Below, piece after piece: positions 18,473 through 29,500 of a stretch of 39,810 nucleotides of DNA. The translations under genes were made by a program, and so were the position numbers. Position 1 is the stretch's first letter, and each line of letters opens with the position of its first letter. The notes under the pieces are model-generated. The model was not told where the DNA came from, ran no database searches, and was given only the letters and a program-made list of their open reading frames with translations. Source of the stretch: Desulfurococcales archaeon (GTDB lineage: Archaea; Thermoproteota; Thermoprotei_A; Sulfolobales; Acidilobaceae); assembly GCA_015521205.1 (NCBI GenBank), contig WAOQ01000017.1:1-39810 (forward strand), in the 5' to 3' direction.

Positions 18473-20317
18473 ATGGAGCAACCGGTAAAGAAAAGATTGA
18501 GGCAGCCCATTGTTACAGTGCTAGGGCATGTAGACCACGGTAAAACAACGTTGCTCGACAAAATTAGAGGTACGGCTGTAGCGGTAAAGGAGGCTGGCGG
18601 GATAACCCAACATGTAGGGGCTAGCATTGTTCCTGCCGACGTTATAGAGAAAATCGCTGAACCCCTGCGGAGCGTCATCCCCGTGAAACTGGAGATCCCC
18701 GGGTTATTGTTTATAGATACACCCGGACACGAGCTTTTCACTAACCTAAGAAAACGAGGAGGAAGCGTGGCTGACTTTGCAATATTAGTTGTAGATATAA
18801 TGGAAGGATTCAAAAACCAGACCTATGAGGCTATCGAAATACTGAGACAGCGAAAGGTTCCTTTTATCATCGCAGCCAACAAGATTGATAGAATACCGGG
18901 ATGGAAACCACACCCTGATACGCCGTTCATCTATAGCCTTAGAGACCAGGATCCGCGGGTTAAGGAGATCTTGGAGAACAAGGTTTTCGAGATTATAGGA
19001 CAAATGTATGATCTAGGGCTTCCAGCCAATATATTCACGAAAATCAAAGACTTCACGAAAAGCTTCGCCATCGTCCCAGTATCAGCCAAGACCGGCGAGG
19101 GCATCGCCGAGCTTCTCACCGTTTTAGCTGGACTGGTACAGCAGTACCTTGCCCAAAGACTCGTATACGTTGAAGGGCCAGCGAAAGGTGTTGTTCTAGA
19201 AGTAAAAGAGCATACAGGTATAGGAACAGCCATGGACGTTATAATATATGATGGCATTATCAGGAAAGGAGACGTAATAGTTACTGCAGGATTGGACGGC
19301 CCGGTTATAACTCGTGTAAGGGCATTACTAATGCCGAAACCCTTACAGGACATGAAAAGCCATGAAGTAGGCTTCAGAGCGGTAGGGGAAGTCGCCGCTG
19401 CCGCCGGAGTAAGAATAGCAGCACCAGATATCGAAAACGTAATAGCTGGAGCACCGTTATACGTAGCAAGAAACGAGGAAGAAGCTGAAATACTAGCAGA
19501 AAAGGTTGCAAAAGAAGTAGGAGAAGTCCTAGTAAGAACAGAAAAGGACGGCCTTGTAGTTAAAGCAGATACGCTAGGCACACTGGAAGCGATAACACTA
19601 GCCTTACAAAGAAAGAATATCCCCGTCCGCATAGCAGGTATAGGAAATGTAACCCGCAACGATGTTATCGACGCGAAGATAACAAGAAGGAAGAACAGGT
19701 ACTTGGGTGTGATCCTGGCGTTCAACGTGAAAGTAACCCCTGAAGCGGAGGAGGAAGGGAAGAAAGCCAAGATACCCATCTTTGTGGACAACGTCATTTA
19801 CCGTCTACTGGAAAGTTATGAAGAATGGTTGGAAGAAGAAAAACGTAGAGAGAAACTGGAACAGCTGGCTAGACTAGTTCTACCCGGGAAAATACGTATA
19901 TTACCAAAACACGTGTTCAGACGAACTAATCCTGCAATAGTAGGCGTAGAAGTTATCTCGGGAACCATTAAACCCGGGTACGGGCTTATGCGTAGTGACG
20001 GGCGAAACATAGGAGAAATCATGAGTATTAGAGATAGAGATCAAACGCTTAACGAGGCAAAACGGGGGATGGCTGTGGCTATCTCTATTAAAGGTAGAGC
20101 CAATGTGGGAAGAAACATACATGAAGGCGACATCCTATACACTGATATACCGGAAGATGATGTACGTGAACTACTAGAAAAATTTGTCGATGAGTTGAGT
20201 ATTGACGACTTAATGACTCTCAAAGAAATCCTTGAAATAAAGCGTGGTGAAGGACCGATCTATGGTATATTAGCAAAGAAGGTTCAAAAACTGATCGAGA
20301 AAAGATCAAAAAGTTAG
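18473..20317 (+). CDS. infB: Translation initiation factor aIF5B (infB)
   Basis: [59 protein letters not shown]. Start moved from 18344 to ATG at 18473 because the upstream ORF part covers promoter-like AT-rich sequence. Confidence 0.96.
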   Translation: MEQPVKKRLRQPIVTVLGHVDHGKTTLLDKIRGTAVAVKEAGGITQHVGASIVPADVIEKIAEPLRSVIPVKLEIPGLLFIDTPGHELFTNLRKRGGSVADFAILVVDIMEGFKNQTYEAIEILRQRKVPFIIAANKIDRIPGWKPHPDTPFIYSLRDQDPRVKEILENKVFEIIGQMYDLGLPANIFTKIKDFTKSFAIVPVSAKTGEGIAELLTVLAGLVQQYLAQRLVYVEGPAKGVVLEVKEHTGIGTAMDVIIYDGIIRKGDVIVTAGLDGPVITRVRALLMPKPLQDMKSHEVGFRAVGEVAAAAGVRIAAPDIENVIAGAPLYVARNEEEAEILAEKVAKEVGEVLVRTEKDGLVVKADTLGTLEAITLALQRKNIPVRIAGIGNVTRNDVIDAKITRRKNRYLGVILAFNVKVTPEAEEEGKKAKIPIFVDNVIYRLLESYEEWLEEEKRREKLEQLARLVLPGKIRILPKHVFRRTNPAIVGVEVISGTIKPGYGLMRSDGRNIGEIMSIRDRDQTLNEAKRGMAVAISIKGRANVGRNIHEGDILYTDIPEDDVRELLEKFVDELSIDDLMTLKEILEIKRGEGPIYGILAKKVQKLIEKRSKS

Positions 20318-20321
20318 GATA

Positions 20322-20741
20322 TTAGAGAATATCATTCTCCGTGAAGAATACTTTATGTTCCCTTTCAAAACTCTCTTTTGAGTCGCTTGCATGGACGATA
20401 TTGTTCTGTATGGAAAGTGCGAAATCACCGCGAATAGTGCCTGGCGCGGCTTTCCTGCCATCAGTCGCACCTATCATCAACCTAACAACATCTATTGCAC
20501 TGTCCCCCTCTAATATCATGGCAACCACTGGACCGCTAGTTACAAATTCTACTAGATCATTGAAGAACGGCTTATCTTTGTGAACACTGTAAAGCTCTTC
20601 TGCCTTTTCCCGGGTTAAACGAACCATCTTTAACGCTTTTAGTTTGAGTCCTTTTCTTTCGAACCTAGAGATAACTTCCCCAATCAACCCACGTGAAACA
20701 CCGTCAGGCTTTATCATTACAAACGTTTTCTCGATCGCCAT
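20322..20741 (-). CDS. ndk: Nucleoside diphosphate kinase
   Basis: [66 protein letters not shown]. Confidence 0.97.
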   Translation of the reverse strand: MAIEKTFVMIKPDGVSRGLIGEVISRFERKGLKLKALKMVRLTREKAEELYSVHKDKPFFNDLVEFVTSGPVVAMILEGDSAIDVVRLMIGATDGRKAAPGTIRGDFALSIQNNIVHASDSKESFEREHKVFFTENDIL

Positions 20742-20757
20742 CGTCTACACCCCTCGT

Positions 20758-20952
20758 CTACCGCATCCGGGTATATGATTTCGTCCACTTCAATTTACGC
20801 GGGTTCCGCCGTAGCTCTAGGTAATTCTTCATACATTTACTAGAGCAAAACCAGTATATCGAACCTCGCCTGGTGACATACATTATTCCCGTTCCTGGCT
20901 CTACCCGTTTACCACAAAACGCGCATACCTGCTCCTTAGGCATACTCTCCAC
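20758..20952 (-). CDS. rpl24e: 50S ribosomal protein L24e
   Basis: [51 protein letters not shown]. Confidence 0.95.
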   Translation of the reverse strand: MESMPKEQVCAFCGKRVEPGTGIMYVTRRGSIYWFCSSKCMKNYLELRRNPRKLKWTKSYTRMR

Positions 20953-20976
20953 CCCTTCATGCCAAACTTTAATCTC

Positions 20977-20995
20977 ATTTGGGCGGTCCCCAAAT
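20977..20995. promoter_or_regulatory. Palindrome overlapping the inferred rpl24e-ndk transcription start
   Basis: ATTTGGG-cggtc-CCCAAAT; TATA-like element (minus ATAAAGTTTAATTAAC, about 20998-21013) lies about 26 nt upstream. Confidence 0.45.
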
Positions 20996-21114
20996 CTGTT
21001 AATTAAACTTTATCTGACACCGATCCCGCGTAGTCTGCTGGGAAATCCATATTAATCCGGTTTTCCAGTAGCAACCCATAAGAAGAAAACGCGGACATGG
21101 AATGGTGAGTAGAC

Positions 21115-21384
21115 GTGTCGGAGGAGAGAAAAGAAGAAGCGCACGTAATGGTCAACAAGTCAAACATCATTGAAGAGTTTGGCTTTCCCGCAGAAGTGAT
21201 CCAGATCATAGGTCGGACGGGCGTCTCGGGAGAAGTTACACAGGTAAGAGTACGTGTTTTAGAGGGGCGTGACCAGGGAAGGATCATAACTAGAAATGTT
21301 ATGGGCGCCGTTAGAATTGGAGACATTCTAATGTTAAGGGAAACTGAACGTGAAGCCAGGAAGCTAGGAAGAAGACGTCGATAA
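21115..21384 (+). CDS. rps28e: 30S ribosomal protein S28e
   Basis: [61 protein letters not shown] start after GGTGAG. Confidence 0.96.
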   Translation: MSEERKEEAHVMVNKSNIIEEFGFPAEVIQIIGRTGVSGEVTQVRVRVLEGRDQGRIITRNVMGAVRIGDILMLRETEREARKLGRRRR

Positions 21385-21828
21385 CCCCCTATCTTTTCCA
21401 CTACTACAATACTTTGCATATTCGTTTAATCCTTGCCAAACGGTCACGCAAACTTTTCCAATTAACTCATATTGAGGACTCCTTAGTTCCTGAGAGATTC
21501 TGGCGACAAAATATCTAGCTAAAGCCTCCATTGTTACTTGGGGTACATCTTCGAAGATAACGCATGGATACTCTCCTATTCTTTCTTCTAGCTGCAGCCC
21601 TCCCAATAATAATTTATGATCTAATTCCCTCGCTATTTTAGAAACTATCTTCTTCAAAACTGTTATGTCCATTACCATATGATAATCATTAAGTTCGCTC
21701 GAACAAATCTCAACGTCGACCCTATACGTATGGCCATGAAGACCGTATTCACCAGACTCGGCTGAACTAGTGATATGGGCCGCCTCGAATGATACCCCCG
21801 TGACACCAATATAATATACACAACTCAT
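21364..21828 (-). CDS. 6-pyruvoyl-tetrahydropterin synthase / QueD-like protein
   Basis: [38 protein letters not shown]. Confidence 0.9.
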   Translation of the reverse strand: MSCVYYIGVTGVSFEAAHITSSAESGEYGLHGHTYRVDVEICSSELNDYHMVMDITVLKKIVSKIARELDHKLLLGGLQLEERIGEYPCVIFEDVPQVTMEALARYFVARISQELRSPQYELIGKVCVTVWQGLNEYAKYCSSGKDRGLSTSSS

Positions 21829-21933
21829 ACTAGATGACCACCCGGTAGATCATTACTTTATACTGCTAAGACAATTTGTATATAACGAAGATAAAAATCA
21901 TGGAAACATGATGTTCTCGGAGGTTGTAATGCT

Positions 21934-23160
21934 ATGGATTTCCGTCTCTCGGAAGACGAGCAACTATTCGTCGAAAGCGTCAGAGAATTTCTTGCCAAAG
22001 AACTTTCACCTCACTGGATAACAATGGATGAACAACATAGGATCCCTACAGAAATAATACACAAACTAGGAGAACAAGGACTCTTCGCGATTCCTGTGCC
22101 CGAAGAATATGGTGGACAAGGCGGAAACATGTTGCTCACAACTCTCGCCGTCGAAGAGGTCGCCTATGCCGACCCAGCCGTTGCCACAGCGGTTTTCACT
22201 CTACTGAATAACGCTTGGCCATTCATACTTTATAAGTACGGTAACGAAGAAGTAAAACAAGAAATACTTCCTAAAGTTGGTAGTGGCCAGGGCTTCTTCG
22301 GGATAGCTTCTACCGAGCCACACGGCGGTAGCGACGTAGCCGGAACCAGGACCCGAGCAGTAAAGGATGGAGACCTATACCGTATAACAGGAGAAAAAAT
22401 CTACATAAGCGGCGTTAGAGAGTCTATGGAGCAACTTAGCCTTGGCTCATGGTTTACAATAACAAGAACTGGGACACCAGAATCTAGGCACCGAGGAATA
22501 TCAGCGTTCGCGTTTATCGGAAACAAGGATGGCAAAGTACCAGAAGGCTTCCGATATTCCATACTTAACACAGTAGGACGGCATGGAATCTCGACTGGAA
22601 TGCTCGAGTTCAACGATGTCGAGATCCATAAGAAATACCTTATAGGCGAAGAAAACAAAGGATTTTATCTAGCAATGCAAGGTTTTTCTATAGCCAGAAT
22701 ATTTGTGTCAGCAGCAAACATAGGAGCAGCCAGATGGGCTTTAGAGCAAGCTATAGAATATGCACGAAACAGAAGAATGTTCGATGATAGACCAATAACT
22801 AGCTTCCAGGGCGTAAGCTTCCCCCTGGCCGAACTTGCTGTCAAGATAGAATCAGCGAAACTACTCGTATACAAGGCAGCCCAGATAGCAGACAGAATCT
22901 TCATAGAGCAAGAACCAGGATTAAGACCCCACGATCTAAACTTCTATGCGGCAGCATCTAAGATCGCTTCAGTAGAAACGTCGAAAGAAGCATTTGAAAC
23001 TCTGATGAAGACTATGGGGGCATACTCCTATACAAAGGAAGCCCATGTTTACCGTGGACTGCTCGGCGTCCTATCCTACCTGGTGGGAGCCGAAGGTGCA
23101 CAGAACATCATGAGGTATATAGTTGCAAGAGAGATTATTGGAAGAGAGTATGTGAAATAA
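21934..23160 (+). CDS. Acyl-CoA dehydrogenase
   Basis: GIASTEPHGGSDVAGTRTRAVKDGDLYRITGEKIYIS; GRHGISTGMLEFNDVEI; C-terminal GAEGAQNIMRYIVAREIIG. Confidence 0.95.
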   Translation: MDFRLSEDEQLFVESVREFLAKELSPHWITMDEQHRIPTEIIHKLGEQGLFAIPVPEEYGGQGGNMLLTTLAVEEVAYADPAVATAVFTLLNNAWPFILYKYGNEEVKQEILPKVGSGQGFFGIASTEPHGGSDVAGTRTRAVKDGDLYRITGEKIYISGVRESMEQLSLGSWFTITRTGTPESRHRGISAFAFIGNKDGKVPEGFRYSILNTVGRHGISTGMLEFNDVEIHKKYLIGEENKGFYLAMQGFSIARIFVSAANIGAARWALEQAIEYARNRRMFDDRPITSFQGVSFPLAELAVKIESAKLLVYKAAQIADRIFIEQEPGLRPHDLNFYAAASKIASVETSKEAFETLMKTMGAYSYTKEAHVYRGLLGVLSYLVGAEGAQNIMRYIVAREIIGREYVK

Positions 23161-23250
23161 GATAATCCCCCTAATTTTTTCCTTCATTCGCTATTCTGAA
23201 CTAACCAGGCACCGAATCTCATAACGAGGAATACCTAAATAACAAACAAG

Positions 23251-24645
23251 ATGACAATCTCCCCCTGGTGGCTAGAATTGCCGCATCCATGGATACCCTC
23301 ATCTACACCTGATGAAATACAAAAGATGTTGGAAAAAATAGGGATCAAGGACCCCATAGAACTCTTTGCCGATGTACCATCCGAACTCATCATAAAACGC
23401 TCTTTACCCAGCGATCTCCAACCAGAACCTCTTCCCTACTGGGAAGCCGAGCGACATGTTGAAACCCTGACTAACATGGATAAACGGTACCCTCCCCATA
23501 ACATATTTACTGGGGGCTCTTGTCCACACTATATACACCCGCTAGTAGACGAGATCCTGGGAAGAGCCGAGCTTTACACTAGTTACACGCCCTATCAACC
23601 CGAGATCGCTCAAGGACTATTACAAATCTTCTTTGAATACCAAAGCATGATTTCCGACTTATTCGATATGGACGTTGTTAACGCCTCACATTACGATGGT
23701 GCTGTTGCATTAGCAGAATCAGTTCTAATGTCCGCACGCATAAACCGTAGAAAAAAGATCCTAATAGCTACTCCCCTTTACGATTCTTATATACAAGTAC
23801 TAAAGACCTACCTTTACGGTCCAAACATTGAACTGGAAACGGCTAGTTCGCCAGAGAAAGTATTAGAGGATAATTATAACTTGAAAGAATACGCATCCGT
23901 GATAGTCGGAAACCCTGATCACACGGGGAGAGTTTGGCAAAAAAACATGCTTCAGGAGATTTCTCAGGAGGTAGAAAAAAGCGGGTCTCTTCTAATATCT
24001 GTAACCGAACCCCTGGCATTGGGAATCATCGCGCCACCGGGCGAATACGGGGCACATATAGCAGTGGCAGAAGGACGTTCCCTTGGTGTAGGCCTTAACT
24101 ATGGTGGAAACGGGCTAGGGATAATAGCCGTTAAATGGGATAGGCGACTGGTTAGACAGATGCCGGGTAGAATAATCGGATTAGCAGAGGATTTAGATGG
24201 AAACCCGGCTTACACTATGATTCTACAAACTCGCGAACAACACATACGGAGAGAAAAAGCTACAAGCAATATAACTACAAACGAAGCCTTAACCACGGTG
24301 GCAGCCGCCGTACAGATGGCACTATTGGGGAAGACTGGTTTCAAGCGAATAGGAAGTATCATATTGAAAAACACGTTTCTCGGACGTCAACTGTTATCTA
24401 AACATAAATGTGTAAAGCTGGATAACAACTCTCTATACTTCAGGGAACTCCCGGTGTTCGCGCCAGGATACGGGGAAAACGCGTTTCTAAGCTTAGCATC
24501 GCAGGGGTTTCTTGGACCGACACCGGCTACCCGGTTATGGCCTAATAATCATTGGTTTAATGCACTCTTCTGCTTCAATGAAATGCATACAAGAAGAGAC
24601 ATAGAAACAGCAATACAGGCGTTCTTGGAGGTGACCGGGTGTTGA
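23251..24645 (+). CDS. gcvPA: Glycine dehydrogenase (decarboxylating) subunit 1
   Basis: FTGGSCPHYIHPLVDEILGRAELYTSYTPYQPEIAQGLLQIFFEYQSMISDLFDMDVVNASHYDGAVALAE. Confidence 0.97.
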   Translation: MTISPWWLELPHPWIPSSTPDEIQKMLEKIGIKDPIELFADVPSELIIKRSLPSDLQPEPLPYWEAERHVETLTNMDKRYPPHNIFTGGSCPHYIHPLVDEILGRAELYTSYTPYQPEIAQGLLQIFFEYQSMISDLFDMDVVNASHYDGAVALAESVLMSARINRRKKILIATPLYDSYIQVLKTYLYGPNIELETASSPEKVLEDNYNLKEYASVIVGNPDHTGRVWQKNMLQEISQEVEKSGSLLISVTEPLALGIIAPPGEYGAHIAVAEGRSLGVGLNYGGNGLGIIAVKWDRRLVRQMPGRIIGLAEDLDGNPAYTMILQTREQHIRREKATSNITTNEALTTVAAAVQMALLGKTGFKRIGSIILKNTFLGRQLLSKHKCVKLDNNSLYFRELPVFAPGYGENAFLSLASQGFLGPTPATRLWPNNHWFNALFCFNEMHTRRDIETAIQAFLEVTGC

Positions 24646-26156
24646 AAAAATGGAAACAAGCAACTTGGCGGGAACCACTTATCTACGAGCTAGGTAGCCA
24701 AGGACGAGAAGGGATAGTGCTACCTAATATTGATATAGAAATAGATGAAAAATACGCCAGAAAAACCCCTTTGGAACTACCACAGCTAAGCGAAGTTGAG
24801 GTAGCCAGACATTATACAAGGCTATCACAAATGGCCTACGGAGTTGACCTAGGACCCGTCCCTCTGGGAAGCTGTACTATGAAGTATAACCCGAAATTGA
24901 ACGAGCGCGTGGTTAGAAAGCTTAGACTAGAATATATTCCCCCCCAAACACCAGAAGAATACCTCCAAGGACTTCTTACAATAATCTATAAGTTAAACAA
25001 GTGGTTAGCAGAGATCACCGGTATGGATGCCTGTACTTCGACATTACCCGCAGGTTCATCAGGAGAGTTCGCTGGAGCACTAATAATTAGGAAGTTCTAC
25101 GAGGAGCTTGGGGAACGACGTGATGAAATGCTGATCCCAGACACCGCACACGGAACCAACCCAGCCAGTGCTAAAATGGCCGGGTTCAAGGTCATATCAT
25201 TACCATCTAATAATGAGGGACTAGTTGATATAGACGCTCTAAAAACTGTTCTAAGCGACAGAACCGCTGGGCTCATGCTAACTAATCCCAATACCCTAGG
25301 CATTTTCGAGGAGAACATAGTTGAAATAGCTAACCTTATGCATGAAGCGGGGGCTCTACTATACTATGACGGTGCTAATTTGAATGGAATACTGGGAATA
25401 GCCCGCCCAGGAGACATGGGCTTCGACGTCGTCCATCTCAACTTACATAAAACATTTTCCACCCCCCATGGAGGCGGCGGTCCGGGAGCCGGGGTTCTAT
25501 GTGTAAAAGAGAAACTTGTGAAATACTTGCCAACTCCAAGATTAGTACAAGGCGATAATGGGTTAAAATGGAGCAATCACTGTGATGGACATTGTATAGG
25601 AAGGATGCACTCATTTTATGGAAACATTCCAGCACTGGTAAAAGCGTATACCTATATATTATCACTGGGGAGTCAGGGCCTCAAAGAAGTTGCAACGCAA
25701 AGCGTCTTGAACACCAATTACTTTATAGCACTAATACGTGGCACTAAAGGATATGAGCTACCCTACAGTAAGACTAGGCCTAGAAAGCATGAAGTAGTTA
25801 TTAGCGCATCTCCTCTAAAAAAGGAAACCGGGGTAACGGCTAACGATGTTTCCAAATATCTACTCGACCATGGGGTTCACGCACCCACCGTTTATTTCCC
25901 GTTAACAGTCCCTGAAGCTCTCATGATAGAGTTCACAGAATCGGAGCCTCTGGAGAATATAGAAGAATATGCTACCATCCTGGCTAACGCATACAAAGAC
26001 GCTCTCCAAGAACCCCAAAAACTAACAGACGCTCCAACAAACACTAGTGTAAAAAGGATTGACGCCGTCAAGGCAAACAGACCCCACTGGATCATACCAA
26101 CATACCGTGTTCTCAGAAAGAAAAGAACCGGAGAAAGGAAGTACGAAAAACTCTAG
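24639..26156 (+). CDS. gcvPB: Glycine dehydrogenase (decarboxylating) subunit 2
   Basis: LGSCTMKYNPKLNE, PDTAHGTNPASAKMAGFKV, HLNLHKTFSTPHGGGGPGAG; SD ggaggtga overlaps the end of gcvPA. Confidence 0.97.
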   Translation: MLKKWKQATWREPLIYELGSQGREGIVLPNIDIEIDEKYARKTPLELPQLSEVEVARHYTRLSQMAYGVDLGPVPLGSCTMKYNPKLNERVVRKLRLEYIPPQTPEEYLQGLLTIIYKLNKWLAEITGMDACTSTLPAGSSGEFAGALIIRKFYEELGERRDEMLIPDTAHGTNPASAKMAGFKVISLPSNNEGLVDIDALKTVLSDRTAGLMLTNPNTLGIFEENIVEIANLMHEAGALLYYDGANLNGILGIARPGDMGFDVVHLNLHKTFSTPHGGGGPGAGVLCVKEKLVKYLPTPRLVQGDNGLKWSNHCDGHCIGRMHSFYGNIPALVKAYTYILSLGSQGLKEVATQSVLNTNYFIALIRGTKGYELPYSKTRPRKHEVVISASPLKKETGVTANDVSKYLLDHGVHAPTVYFPLTVPEALMIEFTESEPLENIEEYATILANAYKDALQEPQKLTDAPTNTSVKRIDAVKANRPHWIIPTYRVLRKKRTGERKYEKL

Positions 26157-26229
26157 AAGAGACAGCGGATACTAATATAAACCCGCGAACAATCATCTAC
26201 ATCTTCGATTTGAGACCCCCGAACGGTAT

Positions 26230-26317
26230 GCGGGGGTGCCCGAGCCTGGTCAAAGGGGTCGGGCTTAGGACCCGATGGCGTAGGCCTGCGTGGGTTCAAA
26301 GCCCACCCCCCGCACCA
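26230..26317 (+). tRNA. tRNA-Leu (TAG)
   Basis: Acceptor GCGGGGG/CCCCCGC, anticodon arm TCGGG-CTTAGGA-CCCGA, T-arm GTGGG-TTCAAAG-CCCAC, long variable arm, encoded CCA. Confidence 0.96.
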
Positions 26318-26323
26318 CATGGG

Positions 26324-26444
<121 letters not shown>

Positions 26445-26447
26445 CCC

Positions 26448-26461
26448 ACAATCGCGATTGT
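26448..26461. repeat. 14-bp perfect palindrome immediately 3' of tRNA-Val
   Basis: ACAATCGCGATTGT followed within a few bases by TTTTT. Confidence 0.6.
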
Positions 26462-26571
26462 CCATGTTTTTAGTTGAGGGTTTAACGCCTGGTTTTTATG
26501 ATATACATTTAAATGTGATAACTTCTCTAGGTAAACAGTGACCCCAATCGTACCTTTTAAGGTGATAAATC

Positions 26572-29500
26572 ATGAATATGGGGAACAAGATAATAGCCCT
26601 ATTCCTACTGACCTTCTTCATAGCTACGGTCTTCTCACCACTAGCAGTACACGCCAACAGTCCATATAACTGGAGTAAAATAGACCCCAGACTCGCAGAA
26701 ATGGTGAAGAACCCAAGCCAAAAATACGAAGTCATAGTCAAACTAAAGGATGTACCGAAATACATGCTTATCGGAAAAACACACGACATGGTAGTCTCCA
26801 CATTAAAGGAATACGCGAGAAGTACACAAGCCCCGATAGAAAGCATCGTTACACAAAGAGGTGGAGAAGTACTCCATAGCTTCTGGCTGATGAACGCTAT
26901 ACTAGTAAAAGCAGACTTCAACACAATACTACTCCTAACAACATTCGATAACGTTGAGAGAATATTCCCCAACTACAGAATAACCATTGAAGAACCGCTC
27001 TCGAGGACACCAATCAATCCAGACCAGAGCGTGGAAAGCTGGGGAATCTTCAGGATACATGCGCCCGACGTTTGGGCCATGGGATACACTGGTGAAGGAG
27101 TAAGAATAGCCGTACTAGACACCGGCGTAGATATTACTCACCCTGCACTAGCAGGCAAAATGCTAACACTAGACCCCACAGATCCACACTACCCAGGCGG
27201 ATGGATGGAATGGGACAGTGATGGGAACCCAATATGCTCTACACCCCACGACACTGATGGCCACGGAACACATACCAGCGGAACAGCACTGGGAGGCGAT
27301 ACTGAAGATATACTAATCGGTGTAGCACCAGGAGCAACACTAATGCACGGACTAGTACTCCCAGGCGGGAGCGGAAGCTTTGCCCAGGTAATGGCTGGGA
27401 TGGAATGGACAGTAGATCCATACGACTGTGATGGAAACCCGACCGGGCTCCCAGCCCACGTCGTAAGCATGAGCTGGGGCGCGTCAGGATACTATGACAA
27501 TGACCTGCTCCCGGCTATAGAAAACATGTTGCTAGCTGGGATCATACCAGTAGCAGCAATAGGAAACGATGGACCTGGAATCACTAGCAACCCTGGAAAC
27601 ATTTGGGGCGTCTTCGGCGTAGGAGCAACAGACGAGACTGATAATGTAGCATGGTTCAGCAGTGGAGAGGTGGTAAACTGGCCAAGCCCGCCGGCCTCAT
27701 GGCCATTCTTCGGGGGCTACCCGAGCACCTATATGAAACCAGACTTCTCAGCGCCAGGAGTAGATATAGTTAGCTCTGTACCAGGCGGAGGCTATGAAGC
27801 CTGGATGGGTACAAGCATGGCGACACCTCACGTCACCGGTACGGTCGCACTAGTACTGCAAGCCATGGGTGCACTAGACTATCAATCACCTGTACCGGAA
27901 TTCTCATTGCCAGAACTGGTTTACCTCATACTTAACCAGACAGCAGAGGACTTCGGTGATCCCGGACAAGATATAGGATACGGCTGGGGCATCATAAACG
28001 CCTACAATGCTGTAGAAACAGCCATGACGTATGCAAAGAAGAGCGGTGTTACAGGATTCGTCTCAGACGCCGAAACGGGTGAACCCATTGTTTGGGCTTC
28101 GGTATTTGTACAAGAGATAAACAGAACCTTTGGTGTAAACGAGTCCGGTGGGTTCAAGATACCACTTGACCCCGGAACCTATCACCTGACATTCCAAGCA
28201 TGGGGATACCAATCGGTAACGGTTGAAGTGAATGTAACTGCTGGCAACGGCACGCTCGTGGGCGTAGTTACAGACGCACTTACCGGGATGCCTATAACGA
28301 ATGCCACGGCAACAATAATAGAACTCGGTCAGTCATTCTTAACCAACGCCAGCGGCATCTTCACGGCAACCATGCCAGCCGGCACCTACACTGTCATAGT
28401 ATCAGCCCCAGGATATGAGAATCAGACAAAGAGCGTCACAATAAACGAGAATGAGACCACCATCGAGTTCTTCGAACTATTACCAGCTGGCAACGGCACA
28501 ATATCCGGCTACGTGTTCGACTCTAATACCTCGGCTCCAATACCAAACGCTACAATAGCAGCGGTAAGCGCCACTAACGTATTCGTCACCTTCACAGATG
28601 CATCTGGATACTACGAGTTATCCTTACCTGCCGACATATACGATGTAATCGCATCAGCACCTGGATACCTGCCTCAAAACGTGAGCGGAATAATGGTACT
28701 ACCTAACACTACTACTATTGTAAACTTCACTCTAACAACTTTCGCAGGTAGCATCGTAGTCCTAGGAGACGCATATGGCCACATACCCACCATCCTAGAA
28801 AGCTATGGAATACCAAGCGATCTAATAGTCACCTACAACGACTCTGACACCTTGATTAACGACTGGTCCAACGGCACAGTAATGCCTAAGGTACTAGTAA
28901 TAGACCACTGGTACGCTGACGAATCCACGCCCGACAACACCACGGTACTAGCAATTATAGGCTTGGCGGAGCTTTCGGGTACAGAAATAGTCTTCCTAGA
29001 TACCCCATATAGTGGTGCTACGGGAGGAAAAGGCCTCTACTATTATGACGACGAAATAGAATCTTATGGTTACCCTGCACCTGACGACTACATATACGGT
29101 TGGCCAACTCCAGATTATGTTAAGGTAACCATGCTAGATCCCACTCACCCAATATTCAATGGTGTAGTACCAGACAATGACAGCTGGTTCTACCTTGCAG
29201 ACCTAGCCAATAGCGATTATGCAGATTATATAGCATTCTACTTCTATGACGACGACTTCGCAATGCCATTATACCTGGCCAACATAACAGACGACTCTGC
29301 CGGGGAAGCCGGCACAGGTATAGCGGCGTTCATGACGCCAGCTGGTAACGCGTGGATATTCCTAGCCAGCTGGGCCGAGAGTGACTGGATGCAATACCTA
29401 GAACCAGGAATTGATGGAATGTACTCGAACAACACAGCGACGGTACTGTTCAATGCTGTAAACCTAACATATACCATGTCTTCTCTGGTAACCAGTCCAG

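Noticed and set aside
18931-19797. 288-aa minus-strand ORF antisense to infB
   Set aside because: Low-complexity Ser/Ala/Thr composition typical of an antisense shadow ORF over a conserved gene.
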